A model generated the notes under the pieces. It saw only the letters and a list, made by a program, of their open reading frames with translations, had not been told where the DNA came from and searched no databases. Below, piece after piece: positions 1-10,985 of a DNA stretch of 64,000 nucleotides. The position numbers were made by a program, and so were the translations under genes. This stretch comes from Cricetomys ansorgei (lineage: Eukaryota; Chordata; Mammalia; Rodentia; Nesomyidae): assembly GCA_026225945.1 (NCBI GenBank), contig JAMJFZ010000818.1, forward strand, positions 2,523,501 through 2,587,500, given 5' to 3'. Each line of letters starts with the position of its first letter. Within the stretch, counting starts at the first letter, position 1.

Positions 1-9
1 ACACACGCG

Positions 10-40
<31 letters not shown>

Positions 41-41
41 A
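1..41. repeat. (CA)n microsatellite with CG-alternating core
   Basis: Alternating purine-pyrimidine tract of CA dinucleotides with a short run of CG steps near its left end. It is cut by the window edge. Alternating CG/CA tracts can adopt Z-DNA. Confidence 0.95.
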
Positions 42-689
42 TGCACCACATCTCATCAGAGGTGATCTAAAAACGCAGAAGTTCGTTGAGGACACAATGA
101 AGGAAAACACAGACGTAGTATGGATGTCTCTCTTCAAAATAGAGGTAATTCGGAGAGTCCATGTGGTTTCTGTTTCGTTTTGTTTCTTGATTATTTTGTT
201 TTTCTTTTAGCTTTAAAAGTGTCACAAGGACGTGTTTGTATAGCCTTTTCTTCGCCTGTTGTTGAGAGCTTGCTTCCCAGAAGACTCCAGTCTAGAAAGA
301 GCTGTTTCTAAGTCTCCCCTGCCTAAGGATGCTGGACTGGTCCCCTGGAGGACTGCAGGCATTTCTTCACACTGGCAGGCATGCTCCTGCTGCCCTCATC
401 GCTCTTCCTCCAGCCCGCTCTACACTAGGCACACCGCGCCCCAGTTCTCTGTCTCAAACGCTCCCGTTCACTCCTCCAGAGCCTCCCCCAGTGTCAGTCA
501 ATCACGGCGTCCCAAGTGCTGACCAGGGATGGGGAATGCAGAAGGGTAAACAAAGGCAAGGCCACCATTACATTTCCGATATGAAGTCCCCCGCACAGAG
601 TCAAGGCATGTTCTCCAGCAGGTGGCGCTGTTCTGGGAGGTGGTGGAATCTTTGGCAGATGAGCCCAGTGGGCCCTGTCCCGGTTCCTC
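42..689. other. Single-copy sequence, no gene seen
   Basis: Non-repetitive DNA. Short reading frames here overlap one another in different frames and show no domain, conserved motif or splice context. A 146-codon frame at 329-769 runs into the adjacent LTR fragment, so it is probably chance. Confidence 0.5.
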
Positions 690-818
690 TCTCTGTCATG
701 CCTTCCCTCTGCCATGATGGCCTATTCCCTCTCAAACCCTCAGTCAAAACGAGACCTCGCTCCCTTTAATTTGCTCATATCAGGTATTTTCTTCCAGGAA
801 GGAGAAAGTCACTAATAG
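690..818 (+). mobile_element. Truncated rodent LTR-like repeat, 3' tail (ERVL/MaLR-type)
   Basis: Matches, with many substitutions, the 3' end of the family seen more fully at 22715-23072 and 61651-61995: the 'CCATGATGG...CTCTCAAAC' stretch, the degraded 'GTGAGCCAAAATAAACCC' polyadenylation area, and a terminal 'AGTCACTAATAGA'. Only the last ~130 bp remain. The LTR assignment is from memory of the family. Confidence 0.55.
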
Positions 819-1127
819 ACTCATGACCATCCCGTTAAGTAGGCGTGATGGCCAGTGGCCCGTTTCAGGAGGTACGAAGGGAAATTCAGAGACATTAAGT
901 CACTCCATGCAGACATCAAGGGGGAGCCGGCAGGCGTGCTCAGCTACTTCCGCTCTGCACCCCCATAGCACCCCACTCAGGGTGTGTAACACACTAAAGT
1001 CTCTACAGCCGCCTGCTGAGGGCCTCACTGTTCTAATTAGAAGGCATTTGGAAGGAGAGAGAGTGTGCCGTGGTTATGGATCCCCGTACATCAGCTGCAT
1101 TCCCTGTTCCCTGTATTTCTCAGCTTG
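819..1127. other. Single-copy sequence, nothing recognised
   Basis: No repeat family, exon or motif cluster that I can support. Confidence 0.4.
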
Positions 1128-1232
1128 CTCTCACAACAAACCAGTGCTACATTGTTGTCGCTGCTGAACGAGTAGAAACAGTGAAGCACAGGGAGGTTGA
1201 ACGACTTGCCTAAGGCCACACAGCACAACCAT
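1128..1232 (+). repeat. MIR SINE fragment
   Basis: Shows the ancient MIR core layout: 'GTAGAAACAGTGAAGCACAG' followed by 'GGTTGAACGACTTGCC' and 'AAGGCCACACAGC', equivalent to the consensus passage on gaining an A-rich strand, losing activity at 'CTTGCCCAAGGTCACACAGC'. Heavily diverged, as expected for a pre-rodent element. Confidence 0.65.
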
Positions 1233-2666
1233 AGGGGCCTCTGCCTCCCACCCTGTCTGAATTTCCTTGTTTCTACCCAGCCTGGGACTCTCGCAGTGCC
1301 CTCCACCGTCTCCGAGGTGGGAGGAGCCAGAGGAAACAGAGAAATGTTGTTCCATGACAGAGGCAAATGACATGAAGTTCCCAAATTCAGCCCAATAAAG
1401 GCCATTTAGTCACGGCCACCTCAGAGGAGGTGCGTCTGGGTGGGTGGGGTGCAGCAGCGTGACCCCCCCCCCCAGAGTGGCTGCGAGGCAGAATGTATAC
1501 TGTTAACCAATGGTGTCCCACTGTTTTGAAAGGCCAGCCAGTACCCAGAGGAAGCCAGTGGCCAAGCATTACAAATTCATTACACGAGCTAACTGCTTCC
1601 ATCCACTCCTGTGGCCAAGGGCTCTGTGGCCCTGAGCAGAGTTCCTCCGTACAGGATTCTGTCCTCTGAAAGCCAGGTCCTGGCCAAGCCACACCTCTTG
1701 GGAGAATTCAAGCAAATTGCTTAAGACTAACAGCTGTGTTTGAGGCTGTGGTGTCTCAGGCTGGGGTGGGACACATGTCACAGGTCGCCTATGGTCTGCC
1801 TACTCTTGAAACTATGTCTCTAGAGTCCCTCGTGCCCTAGGTGAAGTATTTGGGGCCGTATAAACCCTCCCTTCCCTTGTAACTAGGGTGGAGCTTCAGC
1901 TGCCTTGCCGCCTAGGGTGGCCAGCAGGCAGCTATGGACAGCAAGGCTTGGCCCAATTAGAGTAGATGAAAAGAGCTATCCAAGTCTTGCCTGAGAACAT
2001 TAGATTTGGGAAATTTCCACCTTGGCCCAGGGAAGCTGTGAGGGCCAAATCAACGGACCAGGAAATGAATACCGGGTTGTAGTGGCCATTTTAAGCCACT
2101 TAGAACTCCCGCTATATGGAGATTGAACTCCTGAGAGAACATTCTACAGGTGTAGGAGGACTGTAGAGGTGTCACCATGGGGGGATTAGGGGCGGGGCAA
2201 AGAAGCTATGGGTTCCTGGGACCATGTCCTTGTGAGAAGAAAAAAGAACAAAATTCTAATTTCTCAATGTTATTTGACTGATTCTTCATTTTACCAAAGA
2301 GAATTTTAAGAAAATGGCAGCTATCTTAGGAGTCTGTACTTTGTGTCTACAGAAGCCAGAAAGACACTATGACTACTCTGTATAGAGAGGACACTGAGGC
2401 AATCGGAAGTGATAAAGGCCAGGATCATGGAGACCATCCCCCTGCCACGGAGGAGAAAGCTTTCCTAAATGATGGTCAACATTCACCATCTGACAACACA
2501 GCCCTGGGTGGTACTACGGTCCTGGATTCTATGTGAACCGCCTCTAGGGCTTAAATATTAACAGTGAATCTCAGAGCAGACTGAGGGACAGATAAGCACA
2601 CATGTGCCATGTGCCGACTGTCTGCTGAGGCTCCTTAGGGCTGATCTTTTGAGAGAGGCTCTAAAG
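1233..2666. other. Single-copy sequence with a short poly-C run
   Basis: Holds a C-only run around 1463-1473 and otherwise unremarkable single-copy DNA. Short frames on the minus strand (1387-1692, 1569-1781) have no recognisable product. Confidence 0.45.
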
Positions 2667-2891
2667 CCGTGGTCCTCAACCTTCCTAATGCTGCGTGACC
2701 TTTAATACAGTTCCTCACGCTGTGCTGACCCCCAACTGTGAAATGATTTTCGTTGCTACTTCATAACTGTAATTTTGCCACTGTTATGAACCGTAATGTG
2801 AATATCTGATGTGCAGATGGTCTTAGGCGGCCCCTGTGAAAGGGTTGTTTGACCCCCAAAGGGGCCACGATCCACAGGTTGAGAACTGCTG
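2667..2891 (-). mobile_element. URR1-type hAT-Charlie DNA transposon (non-autonomous)
   Basis: A full-length-looking ~225 bp element bounded by terminal inverted repeats: 'GTGGTCCTCAACCTT' at the left and 'AGGTTGAGAACTGCT' at the right. The interior carries the characteristic 'TCATAACTGTAATTTTGCCACTGTTATGA' theme (positions 2761-2790). The flanks 'CTCTAAAG' and 'ATCTAGAC' may be a decayed 8-bp target duplication. It has no coding capacity; this rodent family is mobilised in trans. Orientation is by memory of the consensus. Confidence 0.85.
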
Positions 2892-3320
2892 ATCTAGACA
2901 CTGTGGGAAACAGTGGTTTCCATGGCGCTGGCCTGATTAGGTGTGGTAGGGAAACAGGGGTCACTTACAGTCTGCATGGATGTGCAGGAGTCCGATGCAG
3001 ACATGACCTTCTGCCATTTTATATAAGGGACATGAGCATCTTTGGGTTTCTGTATCTACAGAGCTTTCTGGGAGCAAGCCGCTCAGAGACTGGGGCGCAA
3101 CTGTGTTTTTGAAACCAGATCCTTCATGGGTGCTCCTAATTTCTGTGAACCTCTGCTTTTTCTGTTGGGGGTCCGATGGACTCCCCCAGAAGCCAAGGCC
3201 TAGAGTGTTTAGTTTTAGGTACCGTGTCTCTGTGGAGCAGCGAAGGCCCCTAAGACCACCCCAATGAACAGAAACGTGACAAAGTCATTTTAATCAGTGG
3301 GGGAAATTACAATCGTTCCC
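2892..3320. other. Single-copy sequence, nothing recognised
   Basis: No repeat or gene signature seen. A short frame at 2849-3112 begins inside the transposon and is not credible. Confidence 0.4.
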
Positions 3321-3735
3321 TGTGTCAGTCAGCTTTCTGTCACTGTGACAAAATGCATGAAAAAAATCAGTTTGCAGAAGGAAATGTTTACTTTGGCCCG
3401 TGGTTTCAGAGGGTTCCACTTGCTCATCTTCATTGTTTCCAGGCTGGGGTGAGGCAGAGCAACAGGGGAGGGGAGACTGGTGTCTGGAAGGCAACAGAGC
3501 AGGGAAGCAATGGGAGACAAGAATGCCCTGCAGAAGATACATAAACCACTAGTCCCACCGCCAAAGGCTCCCACCACATCTCTCTCACTAGCCCGTTAGG
3601 CAGCGGCTCCATCAGCGAACGCGCTTATTGGTGACATGAGCCCTCATAACCCCGTGAGCTCCTAGAGACCTCAGCCCTGAGCACTTCTGTATGAGTTTTG
3701 GAGGTGGGGAACCTCTAAGACTTAAGCCCCTCTAA
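3321..3735 (-). mobile_element. MaLR-type LTR (ERVL-MaLR), diverged
   Basis: Begins with 'TGTGTCAGTCAGCTTTCTGT' and continues 'CACTGTGACAAAATGC', then a TTTACT/TTTATT-like reversed polyadenylation area, 'GGTTTCAGAGGGTT', and a distal 'GAGCCCTCATAACCCC' with 'CCTGAGCACTTCTGTATGAG'. This order follows mammalian apparent LTR retrotransposon LTRs read antisense. No internal region is attached, so it is probably a solo LTR. The exact subfamily (MTD/MTE/MLT-like) is uncertain. Confidence 0.65.
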
Positions 3736-5037
3736 AGTTCTATATTAGAACATGATGATTCTTTTTGCTTTAGGATATCCTCATATACAGAGCTGCAGGG
3801 ACAACCCCACCCACTAAAACATCATTTGGTACTTCTTTACAGCGCAAGAGACATGGAAAACTGCCACGTGTCATTTCGGTATTCTAGTCAGATCCAGGGT
3901 GCTTTGCGCAGGTCTTGCCTTCATGTATCTTTCGGATCTTGTCAGTGTATGCCTGGAGGGTGTGTGTGTGTGTGTGTCTGCCTTTTCTACCATCCAGTCA
4001 GCTCTGGTAGTTTGGTGTTTGTACTTCTCTTTAATTTTTTTGTTTTGTTTTTGTTTTGTTTTATTACCGGAGCCACTTTTTTCTAGGGCATGTACGTCAT
4101 CACCTTTCTTGATGAGGTCAATCCTCCACCTCCTCCGAGTCCCTCTTGTTGTCTGTCTCAAGTCTCTCATACAGAGTGGTGTTTCCAGTGCCTCCACCAT
4201 CAGCTGCTGATGGTCCTGTTTTGTAAACTGTCACATGGCTTCATCCCCCAAGGGACAGAGGGTGACACGCATCCACTTTGCAGACATGTGAACTGAACCA
4301 CATCCCCACGGAAGCAGGCCACCTTCAGACTCTGAAAGGAGATGGGCCACAGCTCCTGAGTCACACGTGTTATTTCTGCAGCGGCTGGAGCAGCAGTAAT
4401 TGTCCTTTGTACAATTACATGCAATTAATAGGCTGTGGTCACTGAGATCAGAACCATGTCATTGGGGACTGTTGCTATTACAGATGCCCAGTGAATGGAA
4501 TCTGTGTTCTCTTGAGTCCTACATATGGAACTGTGCACACTGGAACTAACCATCCACTTTCTGTGGTTAATTGAGGCTTACTTTGTTCCAGTAAATTACC
4601 ATCTCCTTGAAGGCAGGGAGATCTGCCTCGCGTGGGCTTTAGGTTTCCGGCGTCTAAACCAGAAGGTACCACAGAAGGGTGTGTTGAGTGACTGAACAAC
4701 CTACTTCACTCATGGATGATCTCGGGTCTTGAAAGACACCTGCAGACAGATTTAAGATGCCATCCCAGCTGGTCAGGACCCCTGGGTGTCTGTTAACTGG
4801 TGTGCTACTAAGGGCTCTTCTCTTTGTTCATGGGTCTTCATTTTTTTCCCCACCTATGAGAACAGAATTACTTTTTTCTCCAAATGTTTCTCAGGCCAGT
4901 GGTTCTGAGACATTCTACGCCCAGGTCATCTTGGAAAGTGTCACTGCCCTCCCTGGCTGCCTTTGGAAAGGAGCAATGAATGTGTCTTAGACGGCACAAG
5001 TACTGACATGCTCTGTGAGCATACTTGTTAATTTTAC
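3736..5037. other. Single-copy sequence with short TG tract and candidate conserved element
   Basis: Contains a (TG)9 tract at 3960-3978, a T-rich stretch at 4030-4062 and, at 4370-4480, an AT-balanced motif-dense segment with an SOX-like site inside an 8-bp inverted repeat (see findings). No exon recognised. Confidence 0.45.
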
Positions 5038-5270
5038 TTGTGAGCGTGCGTGCGTGTGTATGTGTGAATGCACACACGCATGTCTTTGGAGGCCAGAGGT
5101 TGATGTCAGGAATCTTCCTCTCTTGCTCTCCACCTTTGCGGAACCTCAAGCTCACCTCTTCAGTGATACTGGCTGGCCAGCATCCCCAGCGAGGGATCCC
5201 CCTGTGTCCCCTTCCCTCGAGCTGTACCTGCTATGTGGGAAGCACTTGAATGACTGATCCATCTCCCGTA
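5038..5270 (-). repeat. B4/RSINE1-type SINE, internally deleted
   Basis: Read in reverse: a TG-rich tail, 'GGAGGCCAGAGGTTGATGTC', 'CTCTTGCTCTCCACCTT', 'GAACCTCAAGCTCACC', 'CTGGCTGGCCAGC', then a reduced tRNA-like head ending 'GACTGATCCATCTCCCG'. This is the order of the composite tRNA/B1 SINE (RSINE1/B4) on the minus strand, with part of the middle and the head missing. Confidence 0.75.
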
Positions 5271-6014
5271 CCTTGTGTTACTGAAGGTCAAACTTCCGCC
5301 TACCAGTTCCCCAGTCTTACACTAGTTTGCATTCAGCGAGGCCAGTGTGCCCTGGGACACATCTGGGGAGTTACCTCCACTTTTCACTTGCAGTATTTCA
5401 TGGCTCTGGAAATCAAAGGGGGTACCACTGCAGCCATATGTAATCCTCTCTGAGCCCTGCACAGAAACTCACCTCGGTACAGGTTGACTGGAGAGGCGAT
5501 GTCTTCACGTCCCTTTGGACAAGCAACAGCCATATGTCCACAGCAGATGACCACACACAGGGCCCTTCCGCCTCCTCGCCTTCCTGGCACGAAGCTGTGT
5601 GCCAGCGAGGAGCTGGCACATGTGCTGTGCACATGTGGGCACGATTTGCCCCTTCCTGCCGCAAAGACTACTTTCTAATTTAAATCAAGCCCTTGTGCCT
5701 CTTTCTTCTACCGTGGACTGAGCACCACCTGTCCTAGCTCTGATACGGCCAGGGAGATGTGTTGGAGGGAGAGGCTAAGATTGATCTGGAATACTTTGCC
5801 TCTGTTGCTATTCCTTGAGTGTGTTGAGTGTGAGGATTTATTACACACATGCACACACACACGCACATGCACACACTTTTTTTTTCTGCAGAAGGATTAA
5901 AGATGCTGGCACATGGGGACTGGAGGGGTTGTGGACAGAGATGGGGATTAAAAATGACATCCGTGGTGAGGAGTCGGGGGTGGGCTGAAGGACCAAGGTG
6001 AGGTGTGAACACTT
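5271..6014. other. Single-copy sequence with (CA)n tract
   Basis: Includes an interrupted CA microsatellite at 5841-5877 followed by a T-run. The rest is single-copy, with no exon or family match I can support. Confidence 0.45.
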
Positions 6015-6137
6015 GGGCCGGGTGGGACATGTCTGTGATCCCAGCCCTCCGATGGCTGAGGCAGGAGGATGAAAACGTTGGGAGTAGCCTGAGCTACTCT
6101 ACTCTCTTGTGAATGAGAGCCTATCTCAAGAAGCAGA
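6015..6137 (+). repeat. B1 SINE, old copy
   Basis: Starts 'GGGCCGGGTGGGACATGTCT' then 'GTGATCCCAGCCCTC', 'GGCTGAGGCAGGAGGAT' and 'GAGCCTATCTCAAGAA', the B1 order. Diverged, with the central part reduced. A purine-rich tract (6138-6180) follows as its degenerated tail. Confidence 0.8.
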
Positions 6138-8750
6138 GGAGGAAGGGAGGAGGAAAGAGAGGGAAAAAAAGGAAGATAACAGGCAGGTGGGAAGGCAGGC
6201 AGCTAAATAGGAGAGCGATAGGAGTGAGATGCGTGGTGTGGGTAGCTCGCACAGCACAGCGTCAAATGGCCCTTTCCCGTGCACTGTGTGTGAAGCTGCC
6301 CAGGAGAATGTGGGTCAATGTGTGTGTTGGCTTTTCCACGCTTCATATGGGTCTCATGTGTGTCACTGGATTATTCCGTGTTTTGATGCCCTTCCTCTTG
6401 CATACACACGTGTGTGCAAGTTCAAGCATTTGGATTGTGATTCTTTGATCCCTGAGCTTCCGTTTGAGCTTGTAGGATGCACATGTTTTCTGACCGATTC
6501 TTGCCAGAACTTTCCAATGAGCCATATGGTCAGATGGATGCGAGTTGCCTATAACACAAGATTTTCTTGATGATCACCATCAAGAACTTGAAGCCATCAG
6601 GATAATACGTTACCCAATAAAACTCAGTCTTAACAACACAGTGGTCAATTGGCTAGAGAGAAAGGCTTCTCGAAGGGAAGGTGGATGGGGCTTGGACTGA
6701 GACAAGAAACAAGAGTTCCAAAGGATCTGATCTATACCACTGCCCAGGGAGGAAACATACACACTGGATGTTATGGTTGGGATAAGAAACATTCTGGGGT
6801 GTCGAGTGCTTGGCCCCAGCGAGTGGTACTCTGTAGCAGGGTTGTGGAAACAAGGCCTTAGAGCCGGAGGATGCAGATCTCCTGGGGCATGTCCTTGGAG
6901 GGTATCATGTCACTGCTCCTCCTCCAAATGAGGATACTCATTTCATATGCTCCCCTCCGTTACGCTCTACCCAAGTTTGTGGGGACCAAGAAGCGAAAGA
7001 GAGAACCCTCCAAAACCGTGAGCCAAAATTAACCCCTTCCTGCCTTAAGTTCCTTTTAGATAGAGCAACAAAGAGCCACCAGAGAGTCAGACAGATCATT
7101 GGCTGATACCCTGGAAGAACAAAGCACTGGCCATACAAGCCTTCTGCTCCCTTCTTCAGCCACCCACTGGAAGATTTGGGGTCCCAGGCATCTCCCAGAC
7201 ATGCTTCCTGACACTTGACATCACCATCCAACCACCCAGCTCCCCAGGGTCTTGGTAAAGCTGGCTCAGAATCATAGCATGAATTCTAAAGTCTCTTTAT
7301 ATGGGAGAATTAATCTTGTATTTGGAGACTCTTCCCTGCCACCATGTTCTTAGTTAGAATCAAAGGCAAGAATGCACATTTGCTATATATCCAGGAGTAG
7401 CTCAGACCCCATCAGTGGATTTGGAGAACCTGTCTCTTTTTCTTATATCTTTCTGACAAATGTGCTACCTGGCCTCTTAGAAGCTTCTCCCAGGTCCTAT
7501 ATGTTCAGTGTCTGCTCTCAGCAAAGGCCTGGAAATGGAGAGCAGGAGTTAAGGTTGGCTTTGGCCCCAGGCTATTTAGACACCAAACTTAGAAGAGCAG
7601 GCACCCATGCCCTGTGACCCAGCCCAGGTGACTGCAGCCCTGCCTTGCGCTCTGGCACCAAAGCCACAATTTCACAATGCTATTTTGTTTTCTCTCCGTC
7701 TGACCTCTTTCCTTTGTTGACATCCCCCCTCGGAGGAACTGTTGGAACATGGGATTTCTGGGTCCCTTGTCCAGAATGCTCTAGAAACACACACCCAGTT
7801 GTGCTAAAACTTTGATGTAAGAATTTAGCACGAAGTGGGGAATACCATTGATCTGAAGACCTACTGTGAGCCGAAGTCTTTTCATCATCATCTTCCCCCA
7901 ACCCTCACTGTAGCCTCGTCTCGTTGGTAGACAGTCTGTCTATAGGGCTGGAGTCTAAATATGGTCTTCCTCTTCCTGGAGGACTGCTAAGTGGCAGCGT
8001 TGGGATGTAAAGACCCATTGTGTGGGCAGCTTCACCCTGGCGGTCTTGGGGAGAAACAAAATTAATACAGGCTGACTCCTAGGCTGTGCTGAAAATCACC
8101 TTACCTGTGACCCCACCCTTGGCCAAGGTCATTGCTCAATCCCCTAATTCCTCACGTCTGAGAGTCGGATTAACCAGACCACAAACTGATTCACTGCCCC
8201 TCGCCGTCGATGGATTTTTTTTTCTCCCCGACGGCAGAACAGTGGGAGTATTTGGGGGGTGTTCACGGGGTGTTGGATCTCATGCCACAGTGTCACCTGG
8301 TTTTGACACAATATCTTCTTGTCACGGATTGGGAAACAGGCTTGCTGTGGGTTGGCAGTTAAGGTGAGGACGGAGAGGAACTTGGGAATGTGGTTTTGGC
8401 ACCGGGTTTGCCAAATCAGGGCGTGGGGGACAGGGTAACCACAGAGTTGCCTTTGAGTGTCTCCAAGTTCAAAGGACACCACTGTCCTGTCACTGTGGGG
8501 TTTCTTCCCCCTCTGAGTCACTCTCAAGGCCTCAGGTGTGTCTCCTGTGTCTCTTGGGTACCTCTTGCCCCAGATAGCTGGGTTATTGAACGTCGCCACA
8601 GAAGAGAATTAAGAAGCTTTTTCTTGGAAGCAGGGTGGAACGGGGTAGGACTAATCCTGTCTGTGAAGGCATTGCTCTCAAAATCCCCACGTAGGTCATC
8701 AGTAGGTGCCACGGAGTCACACTGGAGGAAATGTTAAGAATAAAGGTTCT
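6138..8750. other. Mostly single-copy sequence, one LTR-tail remnant
   Basis: After the purine tract the stretch is single-copy. At 7014-7072 the string 'AAAACCGTGAGCCAAAATTA' plus 'CTTAAGTTCCTTTT' is a remnant of the same LTR-like family found at 22715 and 61651 (plus strand). No exon-like structure with family similarity was seen. Confidence 0.5.
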
Positions 8751-8939
8751 GGGGCCAAGTAAGATGGCTCAGCGGGTGAAGGTGCTTGTGGCCAAGTCCG
8801 ACCACCTAGGTTCGATCTCGGGAACCCACATGGCAGGAGGCAAGAACTGACTCCCACAGTTGTCCTTTGACAACCACACATGTGTGCTGTGGCGTATGGT
8901 TCACCCCTACCCCAAACACACCCAATAAATAAATAAATG
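8751..8939 (+). repeat. B2-superfamily SINE (B3A-like subtype)
   Basis: tRNA-derived head 'GGGGCCAAGTAAGATGGCTC' (A box) and 'GGTTCGATCTCGGG' (B box), followed by 'ACTCCCACAGTTGTCCT' and an (AATA)n-type tail. Both RNA polymerase III promoter boxes are still recognisable. Subfamily naming is from memory. Confidence 0.85.
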
Positions 8940-9004
8940 TGGGAAGAAAACGAAACTTAAAATGATTTGGGAACCAAGACAGTGCTGTGTGGTAAAATTT
9001 TCTT

Positions 9005-9025
9005 TTATAGATCTATTTTTATTTT

Positions 9026-9056
<31 letters not shown>

Positions 9057-9198
9057 ATGTGTATGGGTACTTTAGGAGGCCAGAAGAAGGCATCTAATCC
9101 CCTGGAGTCAGGAGTGGTTGTGAGACACCCCATGAGGGTGCTGGGAACTGAACCCAGGTCCTCTGGAAGAACAGCAACAACTCTCTTCTCTCCAGCCA
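9005..9198 (-). repeat. B3 SINE with (TG)n tail
   Basis: Reverse copy. The A-rich tail reads as 'TTTTATTTTTTACATG' and a (TG)13 microsatellite (9031-9055), then 'GAACTGAACCCAGGTCCTCT' (B box reversed), 'GGAAGAACAGCA' and 'CTCTCCAGCC' (head). The microsatellite probably grew from the CA-rich SINE tail. Confidence 0.85.
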
Positions 9199-9949
9199 TT
9201 ACTCTAGCTCGTGGCTGCAACCACGGAGGGAGGGACCGGAGATGACGGCTTAAGCACCTTAAACTGCATAGTCATCCAGGTGGCTGCTGCCCACAATCTT
9301 GCACACACAGCCCTAGAGAGCCTGTCTGCGTCCAAGTGTCTGACTCTACCCCTTGGAACCCTGTCACCGTAGGACAGTCCACTTTGTCCTCATCAGCAGA
9401 GGAGGGTAAAACGTCACTTAGCTCCTAAGATGGATGTGAAGATAAAACGTGGTAAACTCAGCGTGGTGCCTAGTGCCCGAGCTTTCAGTAACACCAGGGA
9501 AAGCAACCTGAGGAAGTGGAGAGGCGACAAGGGGGGGGATGTTAAGATGCCCCCAGATGAATCTATGCCTTGGACCCTTTGCGCATCCTACCTTGGGACT
9601 GGGGAGCTTGGAGGAGAAGAATGTTGATAGAAATGTGGGCGATGGAGGCCTGGCTCGTGAAGTCCCAGAGGGAAATTTGAGAGTCACTTAAAAACTCTAT
9701 TGGGGTCGTTGCATATTTTGGGTTAAGAATCCGTGGTTTGGGTCAGCTGGGGCTGACGAATCAGCCGTGCGTGATTCACGAGAGACAAGAACCATTAAAG
9801 TAAAATCTCTGCCTGGCTGGGACAATGAATGCTGATCTACTGGGGCTAAAGACTCAGTGGCGATTAAGAAGAGGCCCCGCATCACTCGGGTGAAGTCTTC
9901 CCAGGAGTGTTTCCTCGGGGTCAGCACACCGAAGCCGTGTTCCAGAGGC
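9199..9949. other. Single-copy sequence, nothing recognised
   Basis: No repeat, exon or motif cluster that I can support, apart from a G-run near 9531-9538. Confidence 0.4.
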
Positions 9950-10985
9950 GGCCAAAGTTGTACCTCGTGCTGGCAGCTGAGCTTGATAGTGTGAGAGTGA
10001 GCCAGGTGCTGCTGGTTTTAAAGGCATGGAGGGATCATGGAGAGCAGCTGAGGCTCGGCACTGTGCTGGAGTGCCGGAAGAGAGCCCAGGAGAGGCTACT
10101 GGTGAAGGTGCAGCCCGGTTGCAGCCACGGACCCCGGGATTTTGGAGATACCAGTACCGTGGGCTGGTCACAGGGAAGAGCAGCAGCTGTGGAGTGGAGC
10201 CAGCCAGAGCCTGGAGGACAAGCTGTGTGTGCTGCAGACGGCAGAGCCAGAGAAGTGACTCAAGCCCTTTGGAGAAGCCCAGAAGAAGGTGAGTGGCTCT
10301 CAGACATCCGGTACTGAGTTATTTACACTGTTGGTGTGTGGTTTTGCTTGGTTCTGATTATGACTGTGCCTGGTTCTTTCCTCTTGAAGTAAAAAATTAT
10401 TTGACTTTTTAAAAAATTTTATTTTACAGGATCCATAATTGAGAGATTTTAACTTTTAAAAGAGATTCTGGGTTTTAAATGAGACTTTGGGTTTTTTAAG
10501 GGGCTTATTTTTGTTTGTTTGTTTGCTTGGTTGGTTTTTCAAGACAAGATTTCTCTATTGTAACTCTCTGGCTGTTCTGGAGCTCACTCTGTAGAGCAGG
10601 CTGGCCTTGAACTCACAGAGATCCTCCTGTCTCTGCCTCCAGAGTGCTGCCGTCATAGGCGTGCGCCACCACCACCCGGCAAGAGGTTGAATTTTTAAAG
10701 CATTTGAATTTGTAATGATTGTGGGACTTTTTAATTTTGTAAAATGTTATGTATTGCAATGCTGTAGTGAACTGCAACCTTTACCCTCGATTTAGGGAAA
10801 GAGAAAGGAAGGATAGAAAGAGATTTGCACCGCTTTTGCATTTGGCCTTCATAGAGGTAGAGAAAGGTAGAAATTTCGCAGCCTTTTTAGGTTGTCCTAA
10901 ACTTGGAGAGGACTAGCTGACAGTGAGTCAGACTAGCGTCTCAGCTCGCTATCTGCAAACCCAATGTTATCTTAGAAGTCTATCC
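9950..10985 (+). mobile_element. Degenerate endogenous-retrovirus/LTR-like block, interrupted by B1
   Basis: The segment has a composition shift: a G-rich left part (10050-10300) with an AG|GTGAG site near 10289, then a T-rich right part with repeated 'TTTTAAA' and 'GGGTTTTTTAAGG'-type phrases typical of rodent RMER-type ERV LTRs I remember. No protease, reverse transcriptase or envelope motif is visible. A B1 inserted at 10541-10680 splits it. A 136-codon frame at 9907-10317 lies in the G-rich part and is probably chance. The family assignment is tentative. Confidence 0.4.
10508..10680 (-). repeat. B1 SINE (reverse) with (TTTG)n tail
   Basis: The reversed A-rich tail shows as TTTG repeats, then 'CAAGACAAGATTTCTCTATT', 'TGGCCTTGAACTCACAGAGA', 'CTGTCTCTGCCTCCAGAGTG' and 'GCGCCACCACCACCCGGC'. 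Nearly complete. It carries the same 'CTCTATTGTAAC' variant as the copy at 41555. Confidence 0.93.

Noticed and set aside
8751..8830. tRNA-like A and B boxes suggesting a tRNA gene
   Set aside because: They belong to the head of a B2-superfamily SINE; the same holds for the other SINE heads in the window.
9907..10317. 136-codon frame ending near an AG|GTGAG site
   Set aside because: Lies in an ERV-like repeat block with no retroviral or cellular protein signature.
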